This document shows positions 15,549 to 24,464 of a stretch of 64,000 nucleotides of DNA, one piece after another. Under the pieces are notes generated by a model. It did no database searches. It was not told the DNA's origin and saw only the letters and a program-made list of their open reading frames with translations. The position numbers and the translations under genes were made by a program. The stretch comes from Microlunatus speluncae (GTDB lineage Bacteria; Actinomycetota; Actinomycetes; Propionibacteriales; Propionibacteriaceae), in assembly GCF_009299835.1 (NCBI RefSeq), contig NZ_VKCZ01000021.1:124001-188000 (forward strand). The letters run 5' to 3'. The stretch's first letter is position 1. The number at the start of each line of letters is the position of its first letter.

Positions 15549-16732
15549 TCAACCGACTGACCGGGACGATCCAGCCGTACCCGTGGGGCTCGACCACGTC
15601 CATCCCCGAGTTCCTGGGCACCGAGCCGACCGGCGGACCGCAGGCCGAGCTGTGGCTCGGGACGCATCCGCAGGGGCCGAGCCGGCTCAATGATGATCAA
15701 GGTCTGGCCGAGTTCCTGGCGGCGGCGCCGGAGCGGCGGATCGGCGCCGAGCCGGTGGCCCGGTTCGGCCCGCGGCTGCCGTACCTGATGAAAGTGCTGG
15801 CGGCGGCCCGGCCGTTGTCGCTGCAGGCCCACCCGTCCCGGGAGCAGGCCGAGCACGGCTTTGCCCGCGAGGACGCGGCCGGCATCGCACGGGACGCGCC
15901 GAACCGGACCTACCGGGACGACTGGCCCAAGCCGGAGGCGTTGTGTGCCCTGGCGCCGGTGCAGGCGCTGTGCGGGTTTCGTGAGCCGGAGCTGACGTAC
16001 GCGATGTTCGAGCGGCTCGAGGTGCCGGCCGCGCTCGAGCTGGTCGCGCCCCTGGCCGACGGCGGTCCCGAGGCGCTGGCCGAGGTGTTCGGCCGGCTGC
16101 TCCGGCTGCCGGAGGACCGGCGCGGCGTGATCGACGACGTGGTCTCCTCCGCCCTCGACCGACAGGGGCGCCGGCTGGACGAGTTCGGCGCGACGGCGGT
16201 CGAGGTCGCGACCCACTATCCCGGTGATCCGGGGGTGCTCGCCGCGCTGCTGATGAACCGCGTCTCCTACGGCCCGTACCAGGCGATCTTCCTGCCGGCC
16301 GGCAATCTGCACGCCTATCTCAGCGGCACCGGCGTGGAGATCATGGCCAACTCCGACAACGTGCTCCGCGGCGGGCTGACCGGCAAATACATCGACGTCG
16401 ACGAGTTGATCAAGCTGCTCGACTTCACCCCGGGGATGCCGGGCCTGGTGCCGATCGACGAGCCGTCGCCGGGCGTGTTCCACTACCGGACCCCGGCCCC
16501 GGAGTTCGGGCTGTGGCGGCTCGAGCCGGACGGTGCCACCCTGCCGCTGCCCGCCCCGGGCACCGGCCGGGTGCTGCTGGCCGCGGCCGGAACGATCATG
16601 GTCTCCGCCGCCGGTGCGGACCTGACGCTCAGCCGGGGTCAGGCCGCTTTCGTACCGGCCGAGATCGACGACGCCGAGCTCTCCGGCGCCGGTGTCGCGT
16701 TCGTCGGCGGGCCCGGTCTCTCCGGCCACTGA
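15545..16732 (+). CDS. manA: Mannose-6-phosphate isomerase, class I
   Basis: 395 residues. It interconverts mannose 6-phosphate and fructose 6-phosphate; zinc enzyme. Seen: QAHPSREQAEHGF (zinc ligands Q and H), CGFREPEL, and GNLHAYLSGTGVEIMANSDNVLRGG, in which the His and the Arg-containing loop are the known active-site features. The length is typical. The ATG overlaps the oxidoreductase stop, so an earlier in-frame ATG within that gene is not used. It feeds GDP-mannose synthesis or mannose use; no other mannose gene is near. Confidence 0.93.
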   Translation: MINRLTGTIQPYPWGSTTSIPEFLGTEPTGGPQAELWLGTHPQGPSRLNDDQGLAEFLAAAPERRIGAEPVARFGPRLPYLMKVLAAARPLSLQAHPSREQAEHGFAREDAAGIARDAPNRTYRDDWPKPEALCALAPVQALCGFREPELTYAMFERLEVPAALELVAPLADGGPEALAEVFGRLLRLPEDRRGVIDDVVSSALDRQGRRLDEFGATAVEVATHYPGDPGVLAALLMNRVSYGPYQAIFLPAGNLHAYLSGTGVEIMANSDNVLRGGLTGKYIDVDELIKLLDFTPGMPGLVPIDEPSPGVFHYRTPAPEFGLWRLEPDGATLPLPAPGTGRVLLAAAGTIMVSAAGADLTLSRGQAAFVPAEIDDAELSGAGVAFVGGPGLSGH

Positions 16733-16792
16733 TCAGATTCGACGACCGGTAGGTCGGGCAGCCGGTAATCTTGGGGGAAACCAGAGGGGTGG

Positions 16793-17944
16793 ATGCGGGT
16801 GACCGACGAGCCGGTGATCAGAAGGCTCGAACGAGCGTTGGCCGACGACGACTTCTCCTGGTCGCTGCTGCTGGTCGGCGAGGACCAGACCGACAAGTTG
16901 GCGACGCTGACAGGCGAGTTGCGCGGCGGCTACTCCGAGACCGGCGACGGCAAGCAGATCAGTTCGGGCTTCTCCTACTGGGGGATCGGGCCGACGATCG
17001 CCTGGGCCCACGCCTGCAGCGACCCGTTCTATCTGGTGATGAAGGCCGGCTCGGAGTCGTTCCAGCGGCACTGGGCCAAGATCAAACCGCATCTCGACGG
17101 CGTCCATCTGGTCAGCCTGGGTGTCGGCAACGGGCAGAAGGACCGGACGATCCTGGCCGATCTGCACCGGACCCGGCCGGACATGTTCTATCTGCCGGTC
17201 GACATGAGCTCGGAGATGCTGCGGCTGGGCGTGATGGAACCGGTCCGCGGCATCCCGTTCCCGATGGCCCAGGTGCTGCCGATCCAGCTCGACTTCTCGC
17301 TGGCGAGCAATCTCGACGAGTTGCGCCAGATGCTCAACCGACTGATCGGCGACGAGCCGCTCCTCTACACCCTGACCGGCAATACGCTGGCCAACTTCGA
17401 GAGCGATCAGGACGCGCTGGCCACGATCACCCGGGCACTGCGGCCGCAGGACCGGCTGCTGCTCGAGGTCGCCACCACCACCCGGATCGACGAGGAGGCT
17501 GCGGCCGAGGCGGCCGACGAATATCACCGGACCCGGGCCTTCGCCGAGTTCGTGACCAGCGCGCTGCGTTACAACACGGATCTGCGGATCGACTACGACC
17601 GGGTGAAGTTCCGCGGCTTCATCGAGGACGACGACGCCCTGCTGGTCAAGATCATGTACGAGAACGACACCGACGACGAGATCCGGATGGGGCTGCCGGA
17701 CCACACCGAGCTGGTGCTGCCGATCGGCGACACGATCCGGCTCCTCACCACCCGTAAGTTCTCCGCCGGCCGGTTGCAGCGACTGCTCGCCGGTTGTGAG
17801 CTGACCTTGATCGAAAGCGCCCACTCGCAGTTCCGGCACACCCGGCGGCCCACCCCGTTCGGGCTCGATCTGCTGCTGCTGGCACCGAAGGGAGCCCAGG
17901 GCACCCGGCGCACCGTCGCCGACGAGATGTGGGATCGTCGGTGA
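16793..17944 (+). CDS. EgtD-like SAM-dependent methyltransferase (histidine-specific methyltransferase family)
   Basis: 383 residues of the family that includes EgtD, which trimethylates histidine in ergothioneine synthesis. The SAM loop is VSLGVGNGQKD (residues 107-117). LPVDMSSEML, LTGNTLANF and LLLEVATTT correspond to the following conserved blocks. EgtB, EgtC and EgtE are not nearby, and the neighbour is a small membrane protein, so the histidine substrate is doubtful. The ATG has a GAGGGGTGG site. The gene overlaps the next by 4 bases (GTGA), implying a functional pair. Confidence 0.72.
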   Translation: MRVTDEPVIRRLERALADDDFSWSLLLVGEDQTDKLATLTGELRGGYSETGDGKQISSGFSYWGIGPTIAWAHACSDPFYLVMKAGSESFQRHWAKIKPHLDGVHLVSLGVGNGQKDRTILADLHRTRPDMFYLPVDMSSEMLRLGVMEPVRGIPFPMAQVLPIQLDFSLASNLDELRQMLNRLIGDEPLLYTLTGNTLANFESDQDALATITRALRPQDRLLLEVATTTRIDEEAAAEAADEYHRTRAFAEFVTSALRYNTDLRIDYDRVKFRGFIEDDDALLVKIMYENDTDDEIRMGLPDHTELVLPIGDTIRLLTTRKFSAGRLQRLLAGCELTLIESAHSQFRHTRRPTPFGLDLLLLAPKGAQGTRRTVADEMWDRR

Positions 17945-18522
17945 TCGACGGGCCGCTCCGGCGGACCATGATCACCGTCGTGACGTACGGGCTGCTGGGG
18001 GTGGCGTTCGTCCTCGGCGTGGTCTGGTTCTTCTGGCCGGAGAACACCCGCTGGGAGCCGGCGGTCAACTCCCTCACCCTGGTCGCCGGACTGACCGGGA
18101 TCTTCGTCGACCGGCTGACCCGGGAAGCCGAGCGGCGGCGCGAGGTGGTGGCCGCGGTGATCGACGAGCTGCGCGAGAACGAACGGGTGCTCTCCGACGA
18201 GCGCTTCACCGGGAGCGGCCGGCGACGCCAGATCTATCCCCGGCTGGTGGTCTCGGCGGTGGACGTCGCCCTGGTCTCCGGAGTGCTGGTCGGGCACCGC
18301 GACACCGACCTGGTCACCCAGCTACACCGCTGGCGCGACACCGTGCACGAACTCAACCGACGGCTCGACCTGACCGAGTTCCGGACCTTCTCCGAGTCGG
18401 TCACGGACGAGGAGCTGGACGGGTTCCAGCGCGCCCTGCAGGGCGAGAACAGTTTCTTGATCACGACCCGGGAACGGCTGACCCAGCTCACCGCTCGCCT
18501 CGCGCCGCTGCGCCCGGTGTGA
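17941..18522 (+). CDS. Small two-helix membrane protein coupled to the methyltransferase
   Basis: 193 residues from the GTG at 17941, which overlaps the methyltransferase stop. Two transmembrane segments near the N-terminus (MITVVTYGLLGVAFVLGVVWFFW and LTLVAGLTGIFVDRL) are followed by a charged, probably helical cytoplasmic domain (EAERRREVVAAVIDELREN...). No family is recognised. The layout suggests a membrane-tethered regulatory or signalling partner. It ends 10 bases before the convergent sigma-factor gene. Confidence 0.75.
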   Translation: MIDGPLRRTMITVVTYGLLGVAFVLGVVWFFWPENTRWEPAVNSLTLVAGLTGIFVDRLTREAERRREVVAAVIDELRENERVLSDERFTGSGRRRQIYPRLVVSAVDVALVSGVLVGHRDTDLVTQLHRWRDTVHELNRRLDLTEFRTFSESVTDEELDGFQRALQGENSFLITTRERLTQLTARLAPLRPV

Positions 18523-18532
18523 TCTTGGAGCC

Positions 18533-19423
18533 TCAGCCCAGATGGGCCAGCTTGTCGGGATTGCGGACGAGGTAGACGTCGGTGATCATCAGTGCCCCGT
18601 CCCGGTCAACGACCTGCAGCAGGCCGATCGTGTCCAGCAGTCCGTCGCGGCGGACCTCGAACCCCGGCAGGCCGTTGTAGGTCACGGCACTGTAGGTCAG
18701 CCCCGGCAGGGTGGCCAGCCCGGCCAGCAGCCGGGCGATCTTGTCCCGGCCGCGCACCGGCCGCCGCGCCGCGGACACCTTGCCACCGCCGTCGGACAGT
18801 TGCACCGCGTCCGGCGCCAGCATGGCCACCATCGAGTCCAGGTCCCCGGTGGTGGCCGCGGTGACGAACGCCTCGGCCAGACCGCGGGCCCGACCGGCCG
18901 ACACCGTGAATCGCGGACGGCGCGCCTGCACGTGGGACCGAGCCCGATGGGCCAGCTGCCGCACCGCCGCCGGGGACTTGCCCAGAGCGGTGGCGATCTC
19001 CGGGTGCGGATAGCCGAACGCCTCGTGCAGCACGAAGACCGCCCGCTCGTCCGGGGTCAGCGTCTCCAGCACCAGCAGCATCGCGACCGACAGCTCGTCG
19101 GAACGCTCGAGTTCGGCGGCCGGGTCGGGCCCGTCGGTGCGGATCGGCTCCGGCAGCCACGGCCCGACGTAGTCCTCGCGCAGCCGGGCCACCGTCCGCA
19201 GCCGGTTCAGGGCCTGCCGGCTGACCAGCCGGGCCAGGTAGGCCCGTGGGTTGTCGACCCGATCGTGGTCGACCGCGGACCAGCGCAGCCAGCTGTCCTG
19301 CAGCACGTCCTCGACCTCGCCCGCGCGACCGAGGATCTCGTACGCGAGCGTGAACAGCATCCGGCGATGCCGGGTGAACTCGGCCGCCGGATCGAAGCCC
19401 GCGTCCGGATCCGGGGTCTCCAT
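18533..19423 (-). CDS. ECF41-type RNA polymerase sigma factor (SigJ-like)
   Basis: 296 residues. Sigma-2 and sigma-4 domains (about 15-80 and 110-165) are followed by a SnoaL-like C-terminal extension. All three ECF41 signatures are present: WLPEP at 89-93 in the linker, DGGGK at 211-215, and NPDKL at 288-292. In this family the extension replaces a separate anti-sigma factor and both stimulates and restrains activity. The gene overlaps the flavoprotein gene by 1 base in an ATGA arrangement. An ECF41-like promoter (TGTCACA then TGTC) precedes that operon, so autoregulation is likely. Confidence 0.93.
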   Translation of the reverse strand: METPDPDAGFDPAAEFTRHRRMLFTLAYEILGRAGEVEDVLQDSWLRWSAVDHDRVDNPRAYLARLVSRQALNRLRTVARLREDYVGPWLPEPIRTDGPDPAAELERSDELSVAMLLVLETLTPDERAVFVLHEAFGYPHPEIATALGKSPAAVRQLAHRARSHVQARRPRFTVSAGRARGLAEAFVTAATTGDLDSMVAMLAPDAVQLSDGGGKVSAARRPVRGRDKIARLLAGLATLPGLTYSAVTYNGLPGFEVRRDGLLDTIGLLQVVDRDGALMITDVYLVRNPDKLAHLG

Positions 19424-20547
19424 CAGGCCGCGATCCGCTCGGTGGCGCCGGCCCGACTGGGCCGGTCGATCGTCCCGCGCATGGTTCGTACCGTAAACCT
19501 GCAGATCCGTTCCTTCACCCAGGCTGCCGCCAGGCCACCGAACGACACGCCGCGGGAACGGTCGTCGTGGCCCACCGCGTGCACCGCGCCGTCACTCCGA
19601 CCGAGGCTGACGCACTGCAGCACGTACGAGATCGTCACCGGGTCGGGCGTGCGGTCCCGCAGCCGGGCCAGCACGGTCCCGGCGGCGGCGCGGCCGAGCG
19701 GCAGCGCCGCCTGACAGCTCATCCGGACGAAGCCGACCGACGCCGGCGCGGCGATCGCGTCGCCGGCGCCGACGATCCGGCGGTCGCCGGTGCTGGTCAG
19801 CGTCTCGTCGACGATCAGCCGGCCGGCCCGATCGACCGGCAGCCCGCTGCGCCGGGCCAGCTCGGGCACGCCGAACGAGCCGGACCAGATCGCCAGGTCG
19901 GTCGGATGGCTGCCGGTTCCGGTGATCACCGCCCGCTCGGTGACCGCGGTGACCCGCTGCCCCTCGATCACCTCGACCCCCTGCCGCCGCAGCGAGGCCC
20001 GCATCCGGGCCCGCTCGGCCGGCCGCAGCGACGCCGCCAGCTCACCCTGGCTGATCAGCCGGATTCTTAGATCCGGTCGTGCCCCCGCGGCCTCGGCCGC
20101 CGCCTCGATCCCGGTCAGCCCGCCGCCGACGAAGGTGACGGTGCCACCCGTCAGCACGGCCAGCGCCGTCCGGGTCCGCTCGGCCTGGTCCACGTCGTCC
20201 AACCGGAACAGCGGCCCGGGCACCACCGGCACCGCCCCGGCGCTGCCGACCGCATAGACCAGCCGGTCGTACGGCAGCCGGGCACCGTCGGCCAGCTCGA
20301 CCGAGCCGTCATCGATCTTCGTCACCGTGCCGAGGACCAACCGGACCCGGTCGTCGAGCAGCGTGCGCAGCTCGATCCGCGCCGATCCGGAATCGACCGC
20401 GTACTGGTGCAGCCGGATCCGCTCGACGAAATCCGCCCGCGGATTGATCACGGTCACCCGAGCCGCGTCGCGGGCCCCGGTGGCGATCCGGTTGGCGGCG
20501 ATCACGCCCGCATAACCCGCTCCGACAACGATCACTGCTTCGGTCAT
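19423..20547 (-). CDS. FAD-dependent pyridine nucleotide-disulfide-type oxidoreductase (NDH-2-like)
   Basis: 375 residues. FAD-binding GxGxxG is at 9-14 (VVGAGYAGV). An NAD(P)-binding Rossmann motif follows (TVTFVGGGLTGIEAAAEAAG), and a C-terminal GAGDAIA motif binds FAD. It resembles type II NADH dehydrogenase and nitrite reductase-type flavoproteins; the redox partner is unknown. The start is the ATG at 20547, behind GAGGAC. Partnership with an ECF41 sigma factor is characteristic: ECF41 genes usually sit beside an oxidoreductase or carboxymuconolactone decarboxylase that is also their target. Confidence 0.88.
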   Translation of the reverse strand: MTEAVIVVGAGYAGVIAANRIATGARDAARVTVINPRADFVERIRLHQYAVDSGSARIELRTLLDDRVRLVLGTVTKIDDGSVELADGARLPYDRLVYAVGSAGAVPVVPGPLFRLDDVDQAERTRTALAVLTGGTVTFVGGGLTGIEAAAEAAGARPDLRIRLISQGELAASLRPAERARMRASLRRQGVEVIEGQRVTAVTERAVITGTGSHPTDLAIWSGSFGVPELARRSGLPVDRAGRLIVDETLTSTGDRRIVGAGDAIAAPASVGFVRMSCQAALPLGRAAAGTVLARLRDRTPDPVTISYVLQCVSLGRSDGAVHAVGHDDRSRGVSFGGLAAAWVKERICRFTVRTMRGTIDRPSRAGATERIAA

Positions 20548-20581
20548 TGGCTGTCCTCTCGGCCTCGGTGGTCGACCATGG

Positions 20582-20609
20582 GACACCGCCGACCGCCCAG
20601 CCTGTGACA
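20582..20609 (-). promoter_or_regulatory. ECF41-like promoter of the flavoprotein-sigma operon
   Basis: On the minus strand TGTCACA (20609-20603) and, 17 bases later, TGTC (20585-20582). The published ECF41 promoter is TGTCACA with a CGTC -10 after about 16 bases. The -35 is an exact match and the -10 has one difference. It stands 35 bases before the flavoprotein ATG. Confidence 0.65.
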
Positions 20610-20662
20610 ATCCGTGACCCACTTCACACCAGGGCAACCGACCGTCTCACGACAACGCGGGC

Positions 20663-21154
20663 TCAGTCCGTCGCGTCGCGAACGTCCGTTCCCTGCTCGG
20701 CGAACGCCTTGAAATCCCGCATGTGCAGGAGTGACTGCTTGCGGAAGGAAGCCCCCATGAACAGCGCCATGAGTCGCATCGGCAGGCTGCTGAAGCGGTA
20801 TTCGTTCTCACTCGCCCAGACCGTCGTCTCCGGACCGGCTTCCGTGAGCCGCTCCCGCCCGGCGCTCCACATGCCTTGAGCGACGATCTCGCGTTCGAAC
20901 CGGACGACGGTGCCGCTCGGGATCTCCTGCAGATTCGCCGGCTCCCGGCGCGTGATCGTCTCGACGGCCTCCAGCTCCTGCTGGCCCGTCCGCAGCACCA
21001 CGCGCGACCTGGTCCCGACCTCACCGTGCATCCCGTTCAGCGGCTCGTGCAGCACCAGTCCGCGCAGCCACTTCGGCACCAACGTGAGATCGGCGAGCAG
21101 CTGCACCACCTTCTGCAGCGGCAGGGCGATCTCGATGGTGACGGTGTATTTCAT
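20663..21154 (-). CDS. SRPBCC family protein
   Basis: 163 residues. The start (MKYTVTIEIALPLQKVVQLLADL) and the later strands (TTVWASENEYRFSSLPMRLMALF) show the helix-grip START/Bet-v-1 fold, which forms a cavity for a hydrophobic ligand. The function is not predictable. GAGGC stands before the ATG. It lies upstream of the ECF41 operon, with which it shares direction, but is separated from it by that operon's own promoter. Confidence 0.82.
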   Translation of the reverse strand: MKYTVTIEIALPLQKVVQLLADLTLVPKWLRGLVLHEPLNGMHGEVGTRSRVVLRTGQQELEAVETITRREPANLQEIPSGTVVRFEREIVAQGMWSAGRERLTEAGPETTVWASENEYRFSSLPMRLMALFMGASFRKQSLLHMRDFKAFAEQGTDVRDATD

Positions 21155-21229
21155 GCGGATGCCTCGGATCTCGTTGCGGTACGTTCGCTCCGGCTTCTCA
21201 TATTAGCGCAGACTTATACGAGCCGCGGT

Positions 21230-21418
21230 CACAGGACGAAGATCAGGCCCTGCACCCAGGCGACGAGCACGTACGCCGCGCCCTCGATCAACAGCGCGAC
21301 CCAGTGGACCAGAAAGCTCGGGTCGCTCTCCGAAGAGCGCAAGGTAGACACCGGCGAGAACGAGGAGGGCGGTGCGATCTCGGCGGATGACGTCAAGACC
21401 ATCGCGAAACACGGACAT
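21230..21418 (-). pseudogene. Frameshifted small membrane protein
   Basis: MSVFRDGLDVIRRDRTALLVLAGVYLALFG reads in one frame from 21418. The continuation FLVHWVALLIEGAAYVLVAWVQGLIFVL to a TGA at about 21230 is in the next frame. Together they would form a ~62-residue protein with two membrane segments. The start overlaps the stop of the truncated TetR gene (ATGA), so an old operon has decayed here. No family is recognised. Confidence 0.5.
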
Positions 21419-21828
21419 CAGTTCTCCTGTCGCAGAGGGAGTTGGGCGAGCATCCAGCGCAGCCGACGGCGAAGATCGTCGGGATCGTCGTCGAGCCCGT
21501 TGACGTGGCGCATGGCGAGGCCGTCGAGGTACGTCATGATCATGAACGGCGCCGGCTCAATGGCCGCCGGGTCGAGCTGATCTTCATCGGCGAGCACCGT
21601 CAGCCAGCCGGTGATCTTCTGCTCCAGCGCGACGTACGCACTGCGGATGAAGATCGCGAACGAACTGTCAGGATCGTGCCGACCAGCGTCGCGCAGCCGC
21701 AGCCACAGCTCGAGCCCAGCCAGCGCGCCGATGCCGTCGCTCTTCGCGAGCTCGACAGCGGCTCTGACGGCGGTCCGAGGAGGGCCACCCGAATGCATCC
21801 GGACACCTCCGGCAACGACCATGACCAC
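21418..21828 (-). pseudogene. TetR regulator lacking its DNA-binding domain
   Basis: About 125 residues matching only the C-terminal ligand and dimer domain of a TetR protein: LAGLELWLRLRDAGRHDPDSS, then YVALEQKITGWLTVL and FMIMTYLDGLAMRHV. The first ~60 residues with the helix-turn-helix are missing: upstream is repeat-like, non-coding sequence (hairpin at 21849). It may be a dead gene or, less likely, a free dimer domain. It overlaps the frameshifted membrane gene. Confidence 0.65.
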
Positions 21829-21848
21829 CTGTGACCCGCCTTGCCCGC

Positions 21849-21916
21849 CTTCGCCCCACGTACCGGCTCATCGCACCACCTTCAGTGGGCGCGAAGGAGC
21901 AGAAAGTGGGGCGAAG
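21849..21916. repeat. Hairpin element in the decayed region
   Basis: CTTCGCCCCAC at 21849-21859 pairs perfectly with GTGGGGCGAAG at 21906-21916. Inside, CCTTC and GAAGG form a smaller stem. It lies exactly where the N-terminal half of the TetR gene should be, 20 bases upstream of the surviving fragment. Confidence 0.55.
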
Positions 21917-22001
21917 ACCGGGCTCCAGGCGACGGGAGCTCAGCCGATGGTGCGCAGGGCGGTGGTTTTGGGCGGCTCGCGCAGGACCCTCCTGACACGG
22001 A

Positions 22002-22991
22002 TCACAGAGCCGACCACCGCTGGGCGAGATCGTGACAGGCGGAGACGAGGTCCGCGGGTTCGAGTTCGGTGATGTCGGCGTCGAAAGTGGCGAGGATCCC
22101 GGCGACGCCGGCCCAGGACCAGGCGCCGATGGTCAGTCGGGTGTGATCCGGATCGAGAAACTCAACGACGGAGCCACCCGGCGCCCAGCGGGCGACGGTC
22201 TGGGCCGGCAGCGCGATCCGGACCGTCCCGATGCACTGCCACGGAGCCGGCGTATCACCACGGTCGTGGGTCGTCATGACGTAGTGCGCCGCGCTTCCGC
22301 CGGGCACCTGGCGTGGCGGGAACGAGCCACCGGTGAGTGAGTGCGGGTGGATCCGATCGGCCCGGTAGACGCGCCAGTCCTGGTCGGTCAGGTCGAAGGC
22401 GACCACGTACCACCGGCCGGCCCAGACGACCAGATGGTGGGGTTCGATCCGGCGAGGTGGTTCGAAGTCCGCCTCGGCCGGCTCCGGCCGGGTCCCGTCG
22501 GGACGGAGCAGGTCGAACTCCAACATCCGGCGTTCGCGCACCGCGGTGCCGACGGTGGTGACGATGTCGGCGGCGATGGGCGGTGCGGCGAAGTCCCAGT
22601 AGTTGTGCAGGCGGGTCAGGTGCATCGCGTCCATCGTGGTTCGGAGCTTCGGCGGCAGCACCTGCTTCAGCGTGTCGAGGGCTCGTACGGCAGCCTCGCC
22701 GAGACCGAAGACGCTGCTGGGCGCCGTCTGGAGTGACACCGCGATCGCCAGCGCCTGGTCGTCATCGAACAGCAGTGGCGGCAGCCGCTGGTTGCTGCCC
22801 AGTTGATAGCCGCCGCCTGGCCCTCGAATCGCCTCGATCGCATAGTCCAGGTGGCGCAACGTCTCCACGTCGCGGCGTACGGTCCGCGGACTCACGTCGA
22901 GCCGATCCACCAGCTCGTTCAGCGGCCAGCGACGACGCGACGCCAGCAGCGTCAGGAGCCGCAGGGCCCGCCGTGACGTATCACTCACCAT
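22002..22991 (-). CDS. HTH-WYL domain transcriptional regulator
   Basis: 329 residues. A DeoR-like winged helix-turn-helix occupies 1-60 (RRALRLLTLLASRRRWPLNELVDRLDVSPRTVRRDVETLR), and a WYL domain sits in the middle (FEPPRRIEPHHLVVWAGRWYVVAFDLTDQDWRVYRADRI) with a C-terminal WCX-like extension. The family senses small ligands or nucleic acids. The start is the ATG at 22991, with GGAG 6 bases before it. It is divergent from an FAD monooxygenase gene, with a GTGGCC-N7-GGCCAC palindrome between, which it probably controls. Confidence 0.9.
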   Translation of the reverse strand: MVSDTSRRALRLLTLLASRRRWPLNELVDRLDVSPRTVRRDVETLRHLDYAIEAIRGPGGGYQLGSNQRLPPLLFDDDQALAIAVSLQTAPSSVFGLGEAAVRALDTLKQVLPPKLRTTMDAMHLTRLHNYWDFAAPPIAADIVTTVGTAVRERRMLEFDLLRPDGTRPEPAEADFEPPRRIEPHHLVVWAGRWYVVAFDLTDQDWRVYRADRIHPHSLTGGSFPPRQVPGGSAAHYVMTTHDRGDTPAPWQCIGTVRIALPAQTVARWAPGGSVVEFLDPDHTRLTIGAWSWAGVAGILATFDADITELEPADLVSACHDLAQRWSAL

Positions 22992-23005
22992 CCCATTCTC
23001 CAATT

Positions 23006-23024
23006 GTGGCCGCTCCATGGCCAC
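23006..23024. promoter_or_regulatory. Operator palindrome between WYL regulator and monooxygenase genes
   Basis: GTGGCC-N7-GGCCAC, a perfect 6-bp dyad at 23006-23024, in a 54-base divergent spacer. It lies close to both start codons and is the only symmetric site there. Binding by the WYL regulator is inferred from position. Confidence 0.55.
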
Positions 23025-23045
23025 TACCGGTGACACGGTGACCGC

Positions 23046-24332
23046 ATGAATCAAGCAACAGTTCCTGACCCGGTGGGCGCCAACGACGAGCGGCTGAGGG
23101 TCATCGTCGTCGGGGGTGGGATCGGCGGGCTGGCGTTGGCCGCCGGGCTGCGCCGACACGACTTCGAGGTGGTGGTGTTCGATCGTGATCATGACGTCGC
23201 GGCCACCGGTGGGTATCACATCACCCTCGATGGCCGGGCCCAGCTCGCGCTGCAACAACTGATCGAGCCCGACCTCTATGAGCGGCTGCTGGCGTCGTCG
23301 TCCGCCTTGCGGCTGCGTGACCCGGACGTGTTCTGGGATCGCCGCGGCCGGTTGCTCGGCCAGGGCCGCGATCTCGGCTCCGACCCGAGTATCGACATCG
23401 ACCGAATCACGCTGCGACTGCTGCTGGCCGACGCCGCCGGAAACAGCCTGAAGCTCGGACACACCGTCACCGAGGTCGCGCCCTCCTCCGGCAGCGGCCC
23501 CTCCGTCACACTGGCCGATGGGGTCCGCCACACCGCCGAGCTGATCGTTGGCGCCGACGGCGCCCACTCCGTTGTCGCGCGCCACCTCGCCGGCGGACCG
23601 ACCAACCAACCAGCCGGCCTGATCGGCTTCTCCGGCCGCACTCCATCCCCGGCCTTGGACGAGATCGAGCAGCTCCGCCTCGGCCCACGGTCGAGCATGA
23701 CGATCGGACCCCGCGGCGCCGCCCTCTACGTCGGATTCCTCGATCCCGTCGGCCGAGCCGTCCTCGACGCGCCCGAGCTGCGGAGCGCGATCACGACCGG
23801 CCCCACCTACATCTGGGGCGCGATGTTCCCGGAGTCCAGCCAGACCAACAGGCTGCGGAAGCTGGCCGGCACCGCGCTCCGCGACGCCCTCCTGCACCGG
23901 TTCCGGGGGCACCGCTGGACCGAGCAGGTCCTGCAGGTGATCGAACGTACGGATCCCGGCAGCATCGCCGCCTTCCGATTCAACGCCGCCTCCAGCAAGC
24001 CGCAGGACCTCGCCCCGTGGCCCGCCGGGCCGATCACGGCCCTGGGCGACGCCGTCCACGCCACCCCGCCCACCGCCGGCATGGGCGCCGGCGCCGCCAT
24101 CCGCGACGCCGCCGACCTCCTCCGGCAACTCCGAGCGGTCCGCGCCAAGGACAAGACGCTGTCCGTAGCGATCAACGACTACGAGACCACTCTCCGGGCC
24201 CGCGGCAGTGAGGTCCTCACCCTGGCCATGAAGACCGTCCGGTGGATCCTCGCCACCGACACCCCGATCGGCGCCGCCGCCACCGCGGTCGTCACGCCCA
24301 TCCTCGGGACCGTACGTCGGCTCCGATCATGA
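23046..24332 (+). CDS. FAD-dependent monooxygenase (aromatic hydroxylase type)
   Basis: 428 residues. FAD motif VIVVGGGIGGLALAAGLRR (about 20-38), the DG motif ELIVGADGAHSVVARHL near 175, and GD motif ALGDAVHATPPTAGMGAGAAIRDA near 340 define a class A flavoprotein hydroxylase. Such enzymes hydroxylate phenols or tailor and inactivate natural products with NAD(P)H and O2. The substrate is unknown. A hydrophobic C-terminal tail (IGAAATAVVTPILGTV) could contact the membrane. It is probably regulated by the divergent WYL protein. Confidence 0.9.
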   Translation: MNQATVPDPVGANDERLRVIVVGGGIGGLALAAGLRRHDFEVVVFDRDHDVAATGGYHITLDGRAQLALQQLIEPDLYERLLASSSALRLRDPDVFWDRRGRLLGQGRDLGSDPSIDIDRITLRLLLADAAGNSLKLGHTVTEVAPSSGSGPSVTLADGVRHTAELIVGADGAHSVVARHLAGGPTNQPAGLIGFSGRTPSPALDEIEQLRLGPRSSMTIGPRGAALYVGFLDPVGRAVLDAPELRSAITTGPTYIWGAMFPESSQTNRLRKLAGTALRDALLHRFRGHRWTEQVLQVIERTDPGSIAAFRFNAASSKPQDLAPWPAGPITALGDAVHATPPTAGMGAGAAIRDAADLLRQLRAVRAKDKTLSVAINDYETTLRARGSEVLTLAMKTVRWILATDTPIGAAATAVVTPILGTVRRLRS

Positions 24333-24464
24333 CTCCGGAAGCATGATCACGAAAGGACGTTCTGGGGCTAACCCCACCACGAAGAGGCAGGCTCGCCGCA
24401 GGGTGCTGCCGGCCGCGAATCCCTAGTGTCGAAGGACAATCCAAATCCACGGGAGGAACGCCGG

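Noticed and set aside
22992-24128. N-terminal extension of the WYL regulator
   Set aside because: It would overlap the divergent FAD monooxygenase. The ATG at 22991 has a ribosome site and begins the helix-turn-helix domain.
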